Below, in pieces: positions 11,301 to 22,160 of a DNA stretch of 64,000 nt. Position 1 is the stretch's first letter. Each line of letters starts with the position of its first letter. Source of the stretch: Albugo candida (Eukaryota > Oomycota > Peronosporomycetes > Albuginales); contig JBDOQK010000039.1 in NCBI GenBank assembly GCA_040437565.1, forward strand, positions 248,001 to 312,000, given 5' to 3'. The position numbers and the translations under genes were made by a program. The notes under the pieces were generated by a model, which searched no databases, had not been told where the DNA came from, and worked only from the letters and a program-made list of their open reading frames with translations.

Positions 11301-12923
11301 AATGGGCCCGAATGCTTATTTTTATCAACTTGAAAGTTCAAAAGCGAAATCAACGGACGAAAATGAGATACTACTGAACGATCATCCAATTTTCTCAAAG
11401 TACTTCAAAATGCTGCGACTTGGATTACCCAAGGGCGCTGTCCGACAGAAGATGATATCTGATGGTGTTGATCCTGGTGCGTTGGACTTGGGAGGCGAGG
11501 CTTCCATCAGCCAGCTGAAAACGTCTGCCATATCTAATGATCAACAAATAAAAGCTCCATCAAATCGACGGAAAAAATTGCATTGGCAACCGATTTCTGA
11601 GTCTAGATTGAGTAGTATCAATCAGCAGACTATTTGGGAGGATGAAGATCACAATTCGATTGATTTTGAAATGGACATGAATGAACTTGAGGCCTTGTTT
11701 TTCACAAGCAATGACGTAGCAAGGAAAAAGGTGGAATCTACCAAACCCAAACAACTGAGACGAAGACAAACTATTACTTTGATTGATGGAAAAAAAGCGA
11801 TGAATGCAGGTATATCGCTAGCTCGTGTCAAAGTCAGCCATCGGGAGCTTGCGTGCGGAGTGCATCGGTTATATGCATGCGGTCTGACAGTAGAACAGCT
11901 CATGAGCATCAGAGAGTTTCTACCAACGTCAGATGAAGTGAATGTGGTCACCAATTTTAAAGGAGATATCTCGCTGTTTGGCGATGTAAGTAGCATCTGC
12001 TGTCTCTATGAGTACTCAATTGTTTTTACGCAGGCTGAAAAATTCATTCTGGAAATCGCCAAGATCCAGCGCTATAAAGTCAAAATGGATGCTTTGATAT
12101 ACATAATGTCATTTGAAGGTCGATCAAAGGAAGTAGAAAGATCTCTTCAACACATCAAAGACGCGTGTCGTGAAGTCAAAGACAGTCGATCTCTTAAAAT
12201 TCTACTTGGAATGGTGTTAAAGCTTGGAAACACGTTAAATGGAAGTGGTCATGACAACGAAATACGTGGTTTTACGGTGGATTCTTTGCTTCGACTCGGT
12301 CACACAAAGGCCATCAATAAGAAAACGACTGTATTACATTACTTGGTCAAACTCATCAAAAGGAACCATCCGCAAGTATTAAATTTCCAAGATGAGATGC
12401 GTTCGGTATCACTTGCATCGAGAGAGTCGGTGGATGCAATTGAGTCAGACTACGCGAAATTGACTCAAGGTCTAGAAATGCTTCGAATGGAATTACGATC
12501 GACAGAATTGGTATCGTATGAGGATCACTTATCGCTTCATCGTGTCGTCTTACTTTTGTGCTTAGGAGGTAAGCGAGCATGCAGATGATCCAGCGAGTGA
12601 AGCATCCATGGTACTGCAAGAAGCGATTCAACGGATATGGGATCAACTCCAGCAAGTGGATAATGACATCACAGCAGCAAAAAAACACATTTCCGGAGTG
12701 CTTGAATATTTTGGAGAAGATCCGGAGAAAAACGCAAGCGCATTTTTCAACACATTAACTTCATTCTGCTCGGTGAGATTGTTTTTCTCTTGTACATCTC
12801 TATCGACGTTACTGAATTCGCTTTCAGGCATTTGAAGCAGCGCGTAAAGAAGTTGATCTGGCAGATGAAGCTACGCTGCGAGTAGAACGGATGAAAGTTC
12901 GTCGCTCAGCAACAATGCGCTGA
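8380..12923 (+). CDS. Formin with PTEN-like, PHD, KYFKM-repeat and FH2 domains
   Basis: Formins nucleate and elongate actin filaments through the FH2 domain. Four exons (8380-11985, 12034-12510, 12566-12772, 12828-12923) encode about 1461 residues; the 48-bp first intron is a multiple of three, so reading through it stays open. Residues about 54-230 are a PTEN-like phosphatase with P-loop YCQSGKTRSG, followed by a C2-like region. Residues about 507-578 form a PHD-type zinc finger (CCVCQEDD ... CGRHYHTSC ... CEKC). Residues about 757-1035 hold four copies of a KYFKMLKxGxPxxAVxxKM unit, the first one degenerate, as also seen in WASH/CCDC53-type proteins. FH2 starts about residue 1064 (RKKLHWQPI) and includes LGMVLKLGNTLNG. 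PTEN-formins are known from oomycetes. His and Asp of the phosphatase site are replaced, so catalysis is doubtful and lipid binding more likely. Confidence 0.9.
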
Positions 12924-13104
12924 TACGAGGACCAGAAATCGGCAAAAGGGAAAAAATTCTATCAAAACAGTGAGCCGCTATTGCGTATTCCTATTATTTA
13001 CAATCGTGTCGGAATCATTCGATCAGCAAAGATGAGCGTATGGAAGCGACAACGAGGTCATAAAACCTTTGATTATGTCAGACACGATATCATTGATGAT
13101 GATC

Positions 13105-14229
13105 CTACTCATGTGGCCGCACAAAGGCTTTGATCATTGTGGTCATGATTTGCATATGTGCCAGACGATCCTTTTCGCGTTCTTCTCGCTCAAACTGCAG
13201 GAATTTCATCAAAGAGCGTTCATGAGTGTCAATGATTTTATGTATCATGGCTTGATGGATATCCAATAGTTCATTTGTTCTATCGTTCCTTCGTTTGTAT
13301 GGTATTGAAGTCTTCGATCGTTTACTGTTCTTTCCTCCAATCTCTTCGCACGAAGACGATTGTGAACGCTCTACAACCCCGACGTTCCGCTTCATTCTCG
13401 ATAGATTCGAGCTATTCTCCGAACGCTCCGTGTCTGTTCGACCCTCCACTACCTTCTCGCTTTGTATACGTTCCTGCTTATCTTCGCTCGAATGTGCAGA
13501 ATCGTGCAATTTATCACCATTTTCTTCACTATTATTTTCTGAAATTTGTTTTTCTATTCGGACGCCTGAAAAGTCGCCTTTTTTTTGCATATATTCACTT
13601 AAAATGACCTCATCGTCTTGATCCAATCTACCAGTGTCCTCCTCGCAAAGATTCGAATCACTTTGGCAATCCTTTTTCATACTATTTTGATCAAATAAAG
13701 ATTCTTCTTGCGACGTTTTGAATCCTTCCTGTTTAAATTTCGATTCAAAATTCGGACCAATACAAATTCGAAGATGATATTTCAAATTGGTAAATCCTGT
13801 TCCTCTGCGTTGTGCGTACACACGACGACAATGCAATTGCTTGCAGCGATAATGATCTTCATCAATTTTTTCGAAAAAAAAAGTGGTCATTGATTGACAT
13901 TCCAAGGCTCTGTTCACCATTCTATCATTGTCGACTGACGCACTTGATGCGCTCAGATCGTTTTCAATAGCACATTTCTCAGTATCTGGTGCAGAATTTG
14001 CAAGAGAGTCCATTAAGTACATTTTCTTTCTCGATACGATCCCATCTGTAGCCTCAAGCTCCTCTCTATAGCGTGGATGACGCGCCTTCAAGTGATTTAT
14101 AAGATTGGTATACCCCGTAGCTACTTTTTGTTTGATTGCATCGCCGCATAAATGACACTGATGTAAATTTGGTCGAAGCTCAATTTTTGTATAAAATGTC
14201 TGCGCAATATCTTTATTAGACCATTCCAT
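13105..14229 (-). CDS. Two-BED-finger DNA-binding protein
   Basis: A single-exon gene of 374 residues, convergent with the formin. Residues about 6-51 form a BED-type zinc finger (QCHLCGDAI ... TNLINHLKARH), and residues about 112-158 a second one (YRCKQLHC ... TNLKYHLRIC) whose last ligand is Cys rather than His. The middle is acidic and Ser-rich with a basic, nuclear-signal-like patch (KNSKRSKTSIPYKRR). The C-terminus is one amphipathic helix (HQAMIHKIIDTHERSLMKFL) likely used for dimerisation. BED fingers are found in transcription factors and hAT transposases; no transposase core or terminal repeats are present here, so a host transcription regulator is the better reading. Confidence 0.8.
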   Translation of the reverse strand: MEWSNKDIAQTFYTKIELRPNLHQCHLCGDAIKQKVATGYTNLINHLKARHPRYREELEATDGIVSRKKMYLMDSLANSAPDTEKCAIENDLSASSASVDNDRMVNRALECQSMTTFFFEKIDEDHYRCKQLHCRRVYAQRRGTGFTNLKYHLRICIGPNFESKFKQEGFKTSQEESLFDQNSMKKDCQSDSNLCEEDTGRLDQDDEVILSEYMQKKGDFSGVRIEKQISENNSEENGDKLHDSAHSSEDKQERIQSEKVVEGRTDTERSENSSNLSRMKRNVGVVERSQSSSCEEIGGKNSKRSKTSIPYKRRNDRTNELLDIHQAMIHKIIDTHERSLMKFLQFEREEREKDRLAHMQIMTTMIKAFVRPHE

Positions 14230-14286
14230 TCTTGCGAATTCGTGCCAATTGAAAATATTGGAAATGGAGTCAAGTTAAATTTACAT

Positions 14287-14386
14287 NNNNNNNNNNNNNN
14301 NNNNNNNNNNNNNNNNNNNNNNNNNNNNNNNNNNNNNNNNNNNNNNNNNNNNNNNNNNNNNNNNNNNNNNNNNNNNNNNNNNNNNN
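14287..14386. other. Assembly gap of 100 N with a 25-bp overlap
   Basis: Bases 14262-14286 are repeated at 14387-14411 on the other side of the N run, so the contigs likely overlap by 25 bp. The gap lies upstream of the BED gene. The 14412-14687 stretch between it and the kinesin 3' end holds no recognised gene. Confidence 0.9.
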
Positions 14387-14687
14387 AAATGGAGTCAAGT
14401 TAAATTTACATCCAATTGGAAAAATTAATTTTGGCGCAGTAGTGTGAAAATCACTTCTATAACAGACTTTTGTTGGAGACGAACTCACAACAGATTATAA
14501 TGTCATCAAAATTTATATTCTTGTAAATCTCCAGTCCACATCATTTCCAGCCGGCGCTCCATCGAGGTTTGCTATCATTCGACAGGCCTGTTCGAATACG
14601 GGATGCCGTTGGTGTCGACGGAAGGCTTGTCCGAACACGGCTGGCAGGTCTGTGGCTCACAGTATTAGCATCAATCACCAGCCAACA

Positions 14688-17121
14688 TTACATCTCAACG
14701 TACCCTGCCACACTGGACGCTGTGATACTTTCGGTAGCCACAGTTGTTCTTCCTGCTCGTGAAGGATCAAGAATGAACCTTTCACGTAGTGGATTGGACA
14801 AAGTTACTGGATATGGAGAGCTTGGGGTCAAAGACACTTTTCTTGGAGAATGATCGGGAGCCTTCGAGTTTGGTGACATGTAAAACGATACTTGTTTGTT
14901 CGTGTTTTGTGCTGACAAAAGACTCTGAGAAGCCGAGTCGCATGAATCGTTGATTGGTTGAGTATCGTTAGCAACTGTGCTCTTGATTTGTTCAGGATCG
15001 TCTCGGCGATGCTTTTTGAGGATACTTCGAACTTCTACAGCGGGCCGCTTTTTGGTCGCTATGACTTGAGGTTCCAAGCTCCGTTTATCGGGTTGTTTCT
15101 TACTTGAGCTGAGATCCACTTTTGATACTTTTTTGTGCGGAGATAAAAATGTCTTTCCTGGGGTACTTTTCGTAGAAGATAGGATGTTAGCGTTCACATT
15201 TTCTTGGCCTTCCATTGAAAACTTTGAAGGAAGCTGCACATTTCCGTACCGATCATGTTCCTTGCTACAAGTAATTCACTTGAGTTTTTGGAGACAAGCA
15301 TTTTTAGCTACTTACTTTCGAGATGCATACAAACTCCATCGTCTTGTCATATACGGTAATGGATCCATAGACGAAGCCGGTGACGACATTCTTAAAGCCG
15401 TTCGAGCAGAAAAGGGTGATAAAGCTCGGTGATTTTGCAGACTTTTAAGCTCAACGTCATCTCTATTGCGTCGTTTGGCTTCATCCAAGCGATACTCTTC
15501 CAACCGTTTCTCATACTTTCGTTTCAACTCAGTTTCTTGTTTGAGTTTTTCTTGTAAACGTTCCAATTGTTTTTGTTGAGATGAGATCTACATCAGCAAC
15601 AAATACGTTTCAATGCGACGTTGAAATACAGTATTCCTTTCGACTTACAATTGCATTTAAACGACCAGTCTCACTGTGTTCTGTGTGCAGCGTTGTGTGC
15701 AAATTTTGACTTTCTGAAATTCGACTTGCAAATTTTAGCGTGTTGAGGGTCTCTTTCAAATCAGTACTTCTTGGACTAACGTGTACGAGCATCACAATAT
15801 TTCGATCTGGGTGACCTAGAGTCGCTTGTAATAAGTGTGTCAGCTTTGAATTTCGGTACGGAATATGTTTGTCTCTGGCTTCTATTGCGATCATCACATC
15901 ATTCAATGCGGCTAAGGATTTGTTGACACATTTTGCGTCTCGTATGCGAGGAATATGGGAAGTTTTCGTTTTGGTTAGCTTTTCTGATCCTGCGAGGTCG
16001 ACAAGCGCAATACGTCCATAATGATTCTCATCAAAGTCTGCAGACCCGCTTTTTTCCTTTCGATAAATATCCAATAACACGATATTGTGCGATCGTCTGC
16101 TTCCTTCTTGTGTTGAAAATGGAAGTAATTTTGCATTCCTCTTTGCTGATGTGATTGTCGAAAGGATGTCTCCAACACTTTCAACCACAACTTTTGAAAC
16201 ATTCTGCAGCTGAATGCCATTATCACCATGTCGCAATTCCCGATGATATTTGTGCTCCAATTTCGCATGCATACCTTTGAGACTTGGTGACAATAAGTCC
16301 AGATTTTGAGCATTTTTCTCGCAGTTCATTGCAATCAAATCGTAAATTTCATCATTGTAAATCTCAACTATCTGCATCGAGACCTTGAAATCATAGAAAT
16401 AACTTTGCTTTTCTTTCAAATGAAACAATAGTGCACCAGTGTGATAATAAATACCCGGATTTTCATTCGTCCCTTGCATACTGTACGTCTTTCCAGAATC
16501 TGTCTGACCATACGCAAAAATACACGCATGACTTCCATTATTCACGACTGGATGCAAAATGGGCAAGATCTCCTCAAAAACTTCTAATTGTGTGCATGCT
16601 TCACCAAATACACGTGGAAAATGGAATTTCTTGTAGACATTTCCATTCGACAATGCTGAAATCTGAACTGACTCATTTCTCTGATCGTTTGTATCGGTCA
16701 CGACCTTTTTCACCACCAGATCCTTCCTATGTCTGTAGCCATTTATATGCGACAGCACTCCTTCATGATCGTCTTTTACATGATCAGATGATTGTAGATC
16801 TTTGCTATCGTGAGTATACGGTCGTATTCGGCAGAGTAAACGCATGGTTCTCCTGGCACTGAGATCGTAACTTTGCTGCTGACATTTATGTAATAACTCC
16901 AATCGCTTTTCCCTTTCTGACTGAAGTTTTCTTTCCAAACGTTTTTCCTGTCGCTGTTTTAATTTCAGAGATGTCACTAGTTCCTGTCCTAAAAGAGCAA
17001 AATCTTGGCTGCAGAGTCGTATTGAAAGAGAAACATCTCTTTTCAGAGCAGTAAGAGATTCCTTCAATTGTTTGATGCCATTCGTATGTAGTCGATGTAT
17101 CCTTTCAGTGGATTCTCCCAT
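14688..17121 (-). CDS. Kinesin with central motor and altered switch I
   Basis: A microtubule motor of about 773 residues from three exons (17121-15649, 15587-15316, 15264-14688; introns 61 and 51 bp, in phase). A coiled coil (residues about 45-85) leads straight into the motor (RTMRLLCRIRP), the arrangement of kinesin-14 family motors. Seen in order: P-loop GQTDSGKTYSMQG, switch I region GSRRSHNIV, switch II LVDLAGSEK, NKSLAALNDV and YRNSKLTHLLQ. A second coiled coil (KQLERLQEKLKQETELKRKY) and a basic, Ser/Pro-rich tail (RSILKKHRR) follow. The usual SSRSH of switch I reads SRRSH, placing Arg where a Mg-coordinating Ser normally stands, so ATP hydrolysis may be weak. Subfamily assignment is tentative. 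Confidence 0.87.
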
Positions 17122-17209
17122 TCTTGTCCATGCGGTAGATGGCGTATCGTTGGATTTATGTGGCGCCCTTTATCGCTCGTAATGCGTGTATTTCAAAACT
17201 TTGGAATAC

Positions 17210-17309
17210 NNNNNNNNNNNNNNNNNNNNNNNNNNNNNNNNNNNNNNNNNNNNNNNNNNNNNNNNNNNNNNNNNNNNNNNNNNNNNNNNNNNNNNNNNNN
17301 NNNNNNNNN
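17210..17309. other. Assembly gap of 100 N, no overlap seen
   Basis: No repeated flank is evident on inspection. The gap sits between the kinesin 5' end and the ethanolamine kinase gene, so sequence of unknown length may be missing in their shared upstream region. Confidence 0.8.
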
Positions 17310-17426
17310 TATTTTTTTAGATTCTTTACTTATCTATTATATGTACAAGGTTATGCATTTACGTAGAACGTAACGGATCTTGCGACTGTCTTTTCGTTAT
17401 GAATAGTAATTTCTTTGTCGTAGGTC

Positions 17427-19312
17427 ATGAAGTTCTGGAATACTTTGACTTCCAACAATCGTCCAAATTCCATTAGTGATTCTTCGTGGCAAATTGTCAC
17501 CTTCATCACCCTTACCGCATGCTCTCTGACTGCTGCTAGCATCATTTACATATATACAAACGCGAGAGATCCTAAAGCTTCCATATCGCCACAAAGCAAG
17601 CGATTCCCACGCGCTGCTAGAAGACCAATCAGTAAATTGGCTTCGAATAAGACGCATCATAGCGAGCAACAACCACGTTTTATCTACAAATACGTAAAAA
17701 GCGCTGACTCGCCAATGTCTGCCGACCATCGGACCACTTCTGCTGTGAAGAGCACAGGTAGGAATCCCATATGCAATTAGCTACCGATCGAATTTTAATG
17801 CATTGAGCTCATCCAAGCCATCCAATACCTCAATAATCCTAACGCATGCTATCCATTCACTGTTGGCGAAACAGAAGATTCCGATGAATTTGACGATATC
17901 AAAAGCGTCGTTCTCGCGCTCTGTTCCGATTGGTGGATGCTTGTATTCGTTGTAGGAGTGTTACAATGCTAAAAATGTTTCGATGTGTAGGAAAAATGCA
18001 TTGAAAGACGAGATCCAAGTCAAAATTGTAAGCGGAGGAATCACAAATCAACTCTATCGACTGATATGGATGGACAAATCGCTACTTGTGAGGATTTATG
18101 GGGAGAATACCGAGATACTCATTGATCGACAAACTGAAAATGGTGACAGCCCAAACTCTTTATCTGATTTCACGAAATGAAAGAGTTGTGTAAACCATCG
18201 CGTTTGATAGAAATTTTTGCCAAATTATCTCGCGAAGGATTCGCTCCGACGTACTATGGTCGCTTCAAAAATGGCCGTATTGAAGGCTGGCTCAACGCTG
18301 ACCCGCTTGAGCCAGAAGATATGCAACAAGTATGAAAGCAAGTTTGCAAATTTTATTCTCGCAGAATTTTATATGTATATACGATGTAGATAGAACCTGT
18401 GCCTTTGGTCAAGTATGTTGCAAAAGAGGTTGGCAAAATGCACTCTATGCAACTCGACATCGATAGAACTCCGGTTTTATGGAAAGTCAGTAAAAGCTGC
18501 TGCTTGAATGCAGGCTTCTTGAATTGAAATTTCTATCGTGCGGGTGATGTGAACGTAGAAACTGAATCAATTCGTACAATTGGCAATGGAAGTACATTTT
18601 AGCGAACCAGAAAAGCAGAATGCTTTGAATCAGCTAAATTTGGCCCTATGGAGTAGAAAAGTGAGCTGGGTGCAGTCGTTTCTATCACCAGATATTGCAT
18701 GCACGATGTCAACCTCATCACAAGTCGGGAAAATCGATTCAATAACGAAAGAAGCCAACAAGTTTGCAATGGATGTTGTATTTTGCCATAACGATCTACT
18801 CAGCGGCAACATTCTGTACAACAATGCATGGAAACGAGTACAGATAATTGATTATGAATACGGTAGCTCAAACAGCTCATTTTTGGGACGCCTCTCACCT
18901 CAACTCAATTGATGTAGGAGCATACAACTTTCGTGCATTCGATATCGCCAACCACTTTTGTGAGTATTGCGGATTCGACTTGGATCTCTCACAGTACCCA
19001 ATGTTGGACCAACAGTCTAGATTTTTTGATGCTTACCTTGTGACGGCGGCACCGGAGCTTTATGAAAGACTTCACCTCCACAATCATGAAAAAAGCTTTC
19101 ACAAGGCTTTTTATGAAATGATCAATAAGTTCGCGATGGCATCACATGTATTCTGGGCGTTTTGGGCAATCGTACAAGCGCGTTACTCTAAGATTGATTT
19201 CGACTTTTTGAATTACGCCCAAAAGCGTTTCCAGGCTTTTGATCAACAACGAAAACTGTTATCTTTTGATGGCTTGACACACTCAGGAAGCAATCATTCA
19301 ATCCAATCGTAA
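17427..19312 (+). CDS. Ethanolamine/choline kinase with possible N-terminal membrane anchor
   Basis: Phosphorylates ethanolamine (or choline) with ATP, the first step of the Kennedy pathway to phosphatidylethanolamine. Kinase exons seen include 18184-18329, 18390-18485, 18559-18862 and 18918-19312, preceded by one ending at 18142; introns are 41-73 bp. Motifs: VSGGITNQLYRL (nucleotide-binding start of ethanolamine kinases), the Brenner motif FCHNDLLSGNIL, IDYEYG at the metal site, and RAFDIANHF. Upstream, an exon from the ATG at 17427 encodes a hydrophobic helix (residues about 21-43) and a basic linker. It could join the exon at 17808 through a 63-bp intron, but the junction near 17945-17990 is not settled, so the anchor may belong to another transcript. 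The 3' part (18547 on) is repeated after the gap at 20246. Convergent with the lipocalin-like gene. Confidence 0.8.
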
Positions 19313-19382
19313 TTATGTAAATTGTAATAAGCTTCAACATTGTGCTATCGACGAAAATGGGAATACGGTCTTGATTGAATGC

Positions 19383-20245
19383 TCATCGCTTTCGCTTAGA
19401 CTCTGCGGTTTCTGCGCTCATATCAAATGGAGGAAGATTTTCTAGTGACGTCGAATTACTGTCCTTTTTGAAGTATCTCTGAATTGTGACTGGCGTTTTT
19501 TCGGGCAGTACGAGCGTTAATTCTACTTTCATTCGACCCTTTTCGTCCAGAGATCGTATATCGACCAATACTCCGCGATAGGCTGTAAGCTGTGTCGTAG
19601 TTTTAATCTGTGATGCATCTCCTGCTATTGAAATGATATTATTCTTCAAAATAACTTCTTGACCGAACTTTAAATGTTTCGTTTCCGAGAAGATTCGTGT
19701 TCTCCTTGTGATCACAAAATCACCTGGCGTCTGATTGATTATCACCATGAGATCCAGCTTATCTGCTGCTTGACGCGCGATGAGCGGTAATCCCTACAAG
19801 TCAAATGGTTAGCTGGTGCTCGTTTCAGTGAACTGTAAACATACCATAGCTTCCAAGTAATCGTTCGTCGAGTCAGAATCATTCCGATCTAAACACCAGC
19901 GCCCGGAAAGATTGAGCACATGCACACCCAAAGAAGTTGATCCGGCTACGGCATTTGCACCCAATCCTGCGTTTGTTGGCACTGTATCGGAACTCGGATT
20001 GATTTTTTTAGGAGCATTCAAATTGGAAGTAGAGTGCAAGGGAACGTGGTTGGATGAAGTTGGGAAAGGTTTTGATTCTGAAGGAACTGGAACGGGGTTG
20101 GAAATGGTTCCTTGTTTACGTGCCAAACTTGTGTTCGCGTTTGCAGCGTGCATCATAGATGCAGCATAAGACGGTTGAGAGGGTGTGGCTGAACGAATTG
20201 GAATTGGCATCGATGAACCAACTATGCTGGTAGCGTTAGCAGCGT
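19383..20245 (-). CDS. Lipocalin/FABP-like protein, first assembly copy (truncated by gap)
   Basis: Same sequence as the gene at 21182-22160. Exon 2 is 19793-19383 and exon 1 runs from 19845 into the N run at 20246. See the complete copy for domain evidence. Sequence identity across the whole 1.7-kb flank means this is very probably the same locus and not a second gene. Confidence 0.7.
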
Positions 20246-20345
20246 NNNNNNNNNNNNNNNNNNNNNNNNNNNNNNNNNNNNNNNNNNNNNNNNNNNNNNN
20301 NNNNNNNNNNNNNNNNNNNNNNNNNNNNNNNNNNNNNNNNNNNNN
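20246..20345. repeat. 100-N gap flanked by a 1,699-bp duplicated contig end
   Basis: 18547-20245 and 20346-22044 appear identical base for base over the parts compared and encode the same residues in both genes. The first copy stops exactly at the gap and the second starts exactly after it, which is the signature of unmerged overlapping contigs and not of a biological tandem duplication. Confidence 0.9.
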
Positions 20346-21111
20346 ATGTGAACGTAGAAACTGAATCAATTCGTACAATTGGCAATGGAAGTACATTTTA
20401 GCGAACCAGAAAAGCAGAATGCTTTGAATCAGCTAAATTTGGCCCTATGGAGTAGAAAAGTGAGCTGGGTGCAGTCGTTTCTATCACCAGATATTGCATG
20501 CACGATGTCAACCTCATCACAAGTCGGGAAAATCGATTCAATAACGAAAGAAGCCAACAAGTTTGCAATGGATGTTGTATTTTGCCATAACGATCTACTC
20601 AGCGGCAACATTCTGTACAACAATGCATGGAAACGAGTACAGATAATTGATTATGAATACGGTAGCTCAAACAGCTCATTTTTGGGACGCCTCTCACCTC
20701 AACTCAATTGATGTAGGAGCATACAACTTTCGTGCATTCGATATCGCCAACCACTTTTGTGAGTATTGCGGATTCGACTTGGATCTCTCACAGTACCCAA
20801 TGTTGGACCAACAGTCTAGATTTTTTGATGCTTACCTTGTGACGGCGGCACCGGAGCTTTATGAAAGACTTCACCTCCACAATCATGAAAAAAGCTTTCA
20901 CAAGGCTTTTTATGAAATGATCAATAAGTTCGCGATGGCATCACATGTATTCTGGGCGTTTTGGGCAATCGTACAAGCGCGTTACTCTAAGATTGATTTC
21001 GACTTTTTGAATTACGCCCAAAAGCGTTTCCAGGCTTTTGATCAACAACGAAAACTGTTATCTTTTGATGGCTTGACACACTCAGGAAGCAATCATTCAA
21101 TCCAATCGTAA
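20346..21111 (+). pseudogene. Assembly duplicate of the ethanolamine kinase 3' end
   Basis: Repeats 18547-19312, including the HNDLLSGNIL exon and the last exon. It lacks the 5' exons because the contig begins at 20346. It should be collapsed onto the gene at 17427-19312 and not annotated as a decayed gene in its own right. Confidence 0.85.
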
Positions 21112-21181
21112 TTATGTAAATTGTAATAAGCTTCAACATTGTGCTATCGACGAAAATGGGAATACGGTCTTGATTGAATGC

Positions 21182-22160
21182 TCATCGCTTTCGCTTAGAC
21201 TCTGCGGTTTCTGCGCTCATATCAAATGGAGGAAGATTTTCTAGTGACGTCGAATTACTGTCCTTTTTGAAGTATCTCTGAATTGTGACTGGCGTTTTTT
21301 CGGGCAGTACGAGCGTTAATTCTACTTTCATTCGACCCTTTTCGTCCAGAGATCGTATATCGACCAATACTCCGCGATAGGCTGTAAGCTGTGTCGTAGT
21401 TTTAATCTGTGATGCATCTCCTGCTATTGAAATGATATTATTCTTCAAAATAACTTCTTGACCGAACTTTAAATGTTTCGTTTCCGAGAAGATTCGTGTT
21501 CTCCTTGTGATCACAAAATCACCTGGCGTCTGATTGATTATCACCATGAGATCCAGCTTATCTGCTGCTTGACGCGCGATGAGCGGTAATCCCTACAAGT
21601 CAAATGGTTAGCTGGTGCTCGTTTCAGTGAACTGTAAACATACCATAGCTTCCAAGTAATCGTTCGTCGAGTCAGAATCATTCCGATCTAAACACCAGCG
21701 CCCGGAAAGATTGAGCACATGCACACCCAAAGAAGTTGATCCGGCTACGGCATTTGCACCCAATCCTGCGTTTGTTGGCACTGTATCGGAACTCGGATTG
21801 ATTTTTTTAGGAGCATTCAAATTGGAAGTAGAGTGCAAGGGAACGTGGTTGGATGAAGTTGGGAAAGGTTTTGATTCTGAAGGAACTGGAACGGGGTTGG
21901 AAATGGTTCCTTGTTTACGTGCCAAACTTGTGTTCGCGTTTGCAGCGTGCATCATAGATGCAGCATAAGACGGTTGAGAGGGTGTGGCTGAACGAATTGG
22001 AATTGGCATCGATGAACCAACTATGCTGGTAGCGTTAGCAGCGTGCAGATTGGATGTGTTAGACATCGTATTCAGGCAAAGTGCTCCAGAAGTAAAGGGA
22101 AGGGCACCGTATGCTTCAGAATACAAGTATTGAGGTACGCGGTAGTTGTTTTGCGATCCT
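21182..22160 (-). CDS. Lipocalin/FABP-like (calycin) domain protein
   Basis: Exon 1 (about 22160-21644) and exon 2 (21592-21182) are joined by a 51-bp GT-AG intron (21643-21593) that keeps frame across YLEAM|GLPLIARQAADKLD. The N-terminal half is Ser/Ala/Asn-rich and disordered. The C-terminal half starts with LSGRWCLDRNDSDS and continues with LMVIINQTPGDFVITRRTRI, FSETKHLKFGQE and a last strand before a basic tail (AESKRKR). This WxLDRxxSD ... RxSxL pattern is typical of small beta-barrel proteins of the FABP/lipocalin fold in protists and plants; ligand and role are unknown. The 5' end is unresolved: an acceptor lies at about 22161, a stop occurs upstream in frame, and the first coding exon was not found. 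Confidence 0.65.

Noticed and set aside
13275-13621. Two overlapping plus-strand frames of about 108 codons
   Set aside because: They lie fully antisense to the BED-finger gene, whose zinc ligands and helix make it clearly the coding strand.
13105-14229. BED-finger gene as a hAT transposon
   Set aside because: No transposase catalytic core, hAT dimerisation motif or terminal inverted repeats were seen around it.
20346-22044. Tandem duplication of the ethanolamine kinase and lipocalin-like genes
   Set aside because: The copies are identical and end exactly at a 100-N placeholder, so an unmerged contig overlap is the better explanation.
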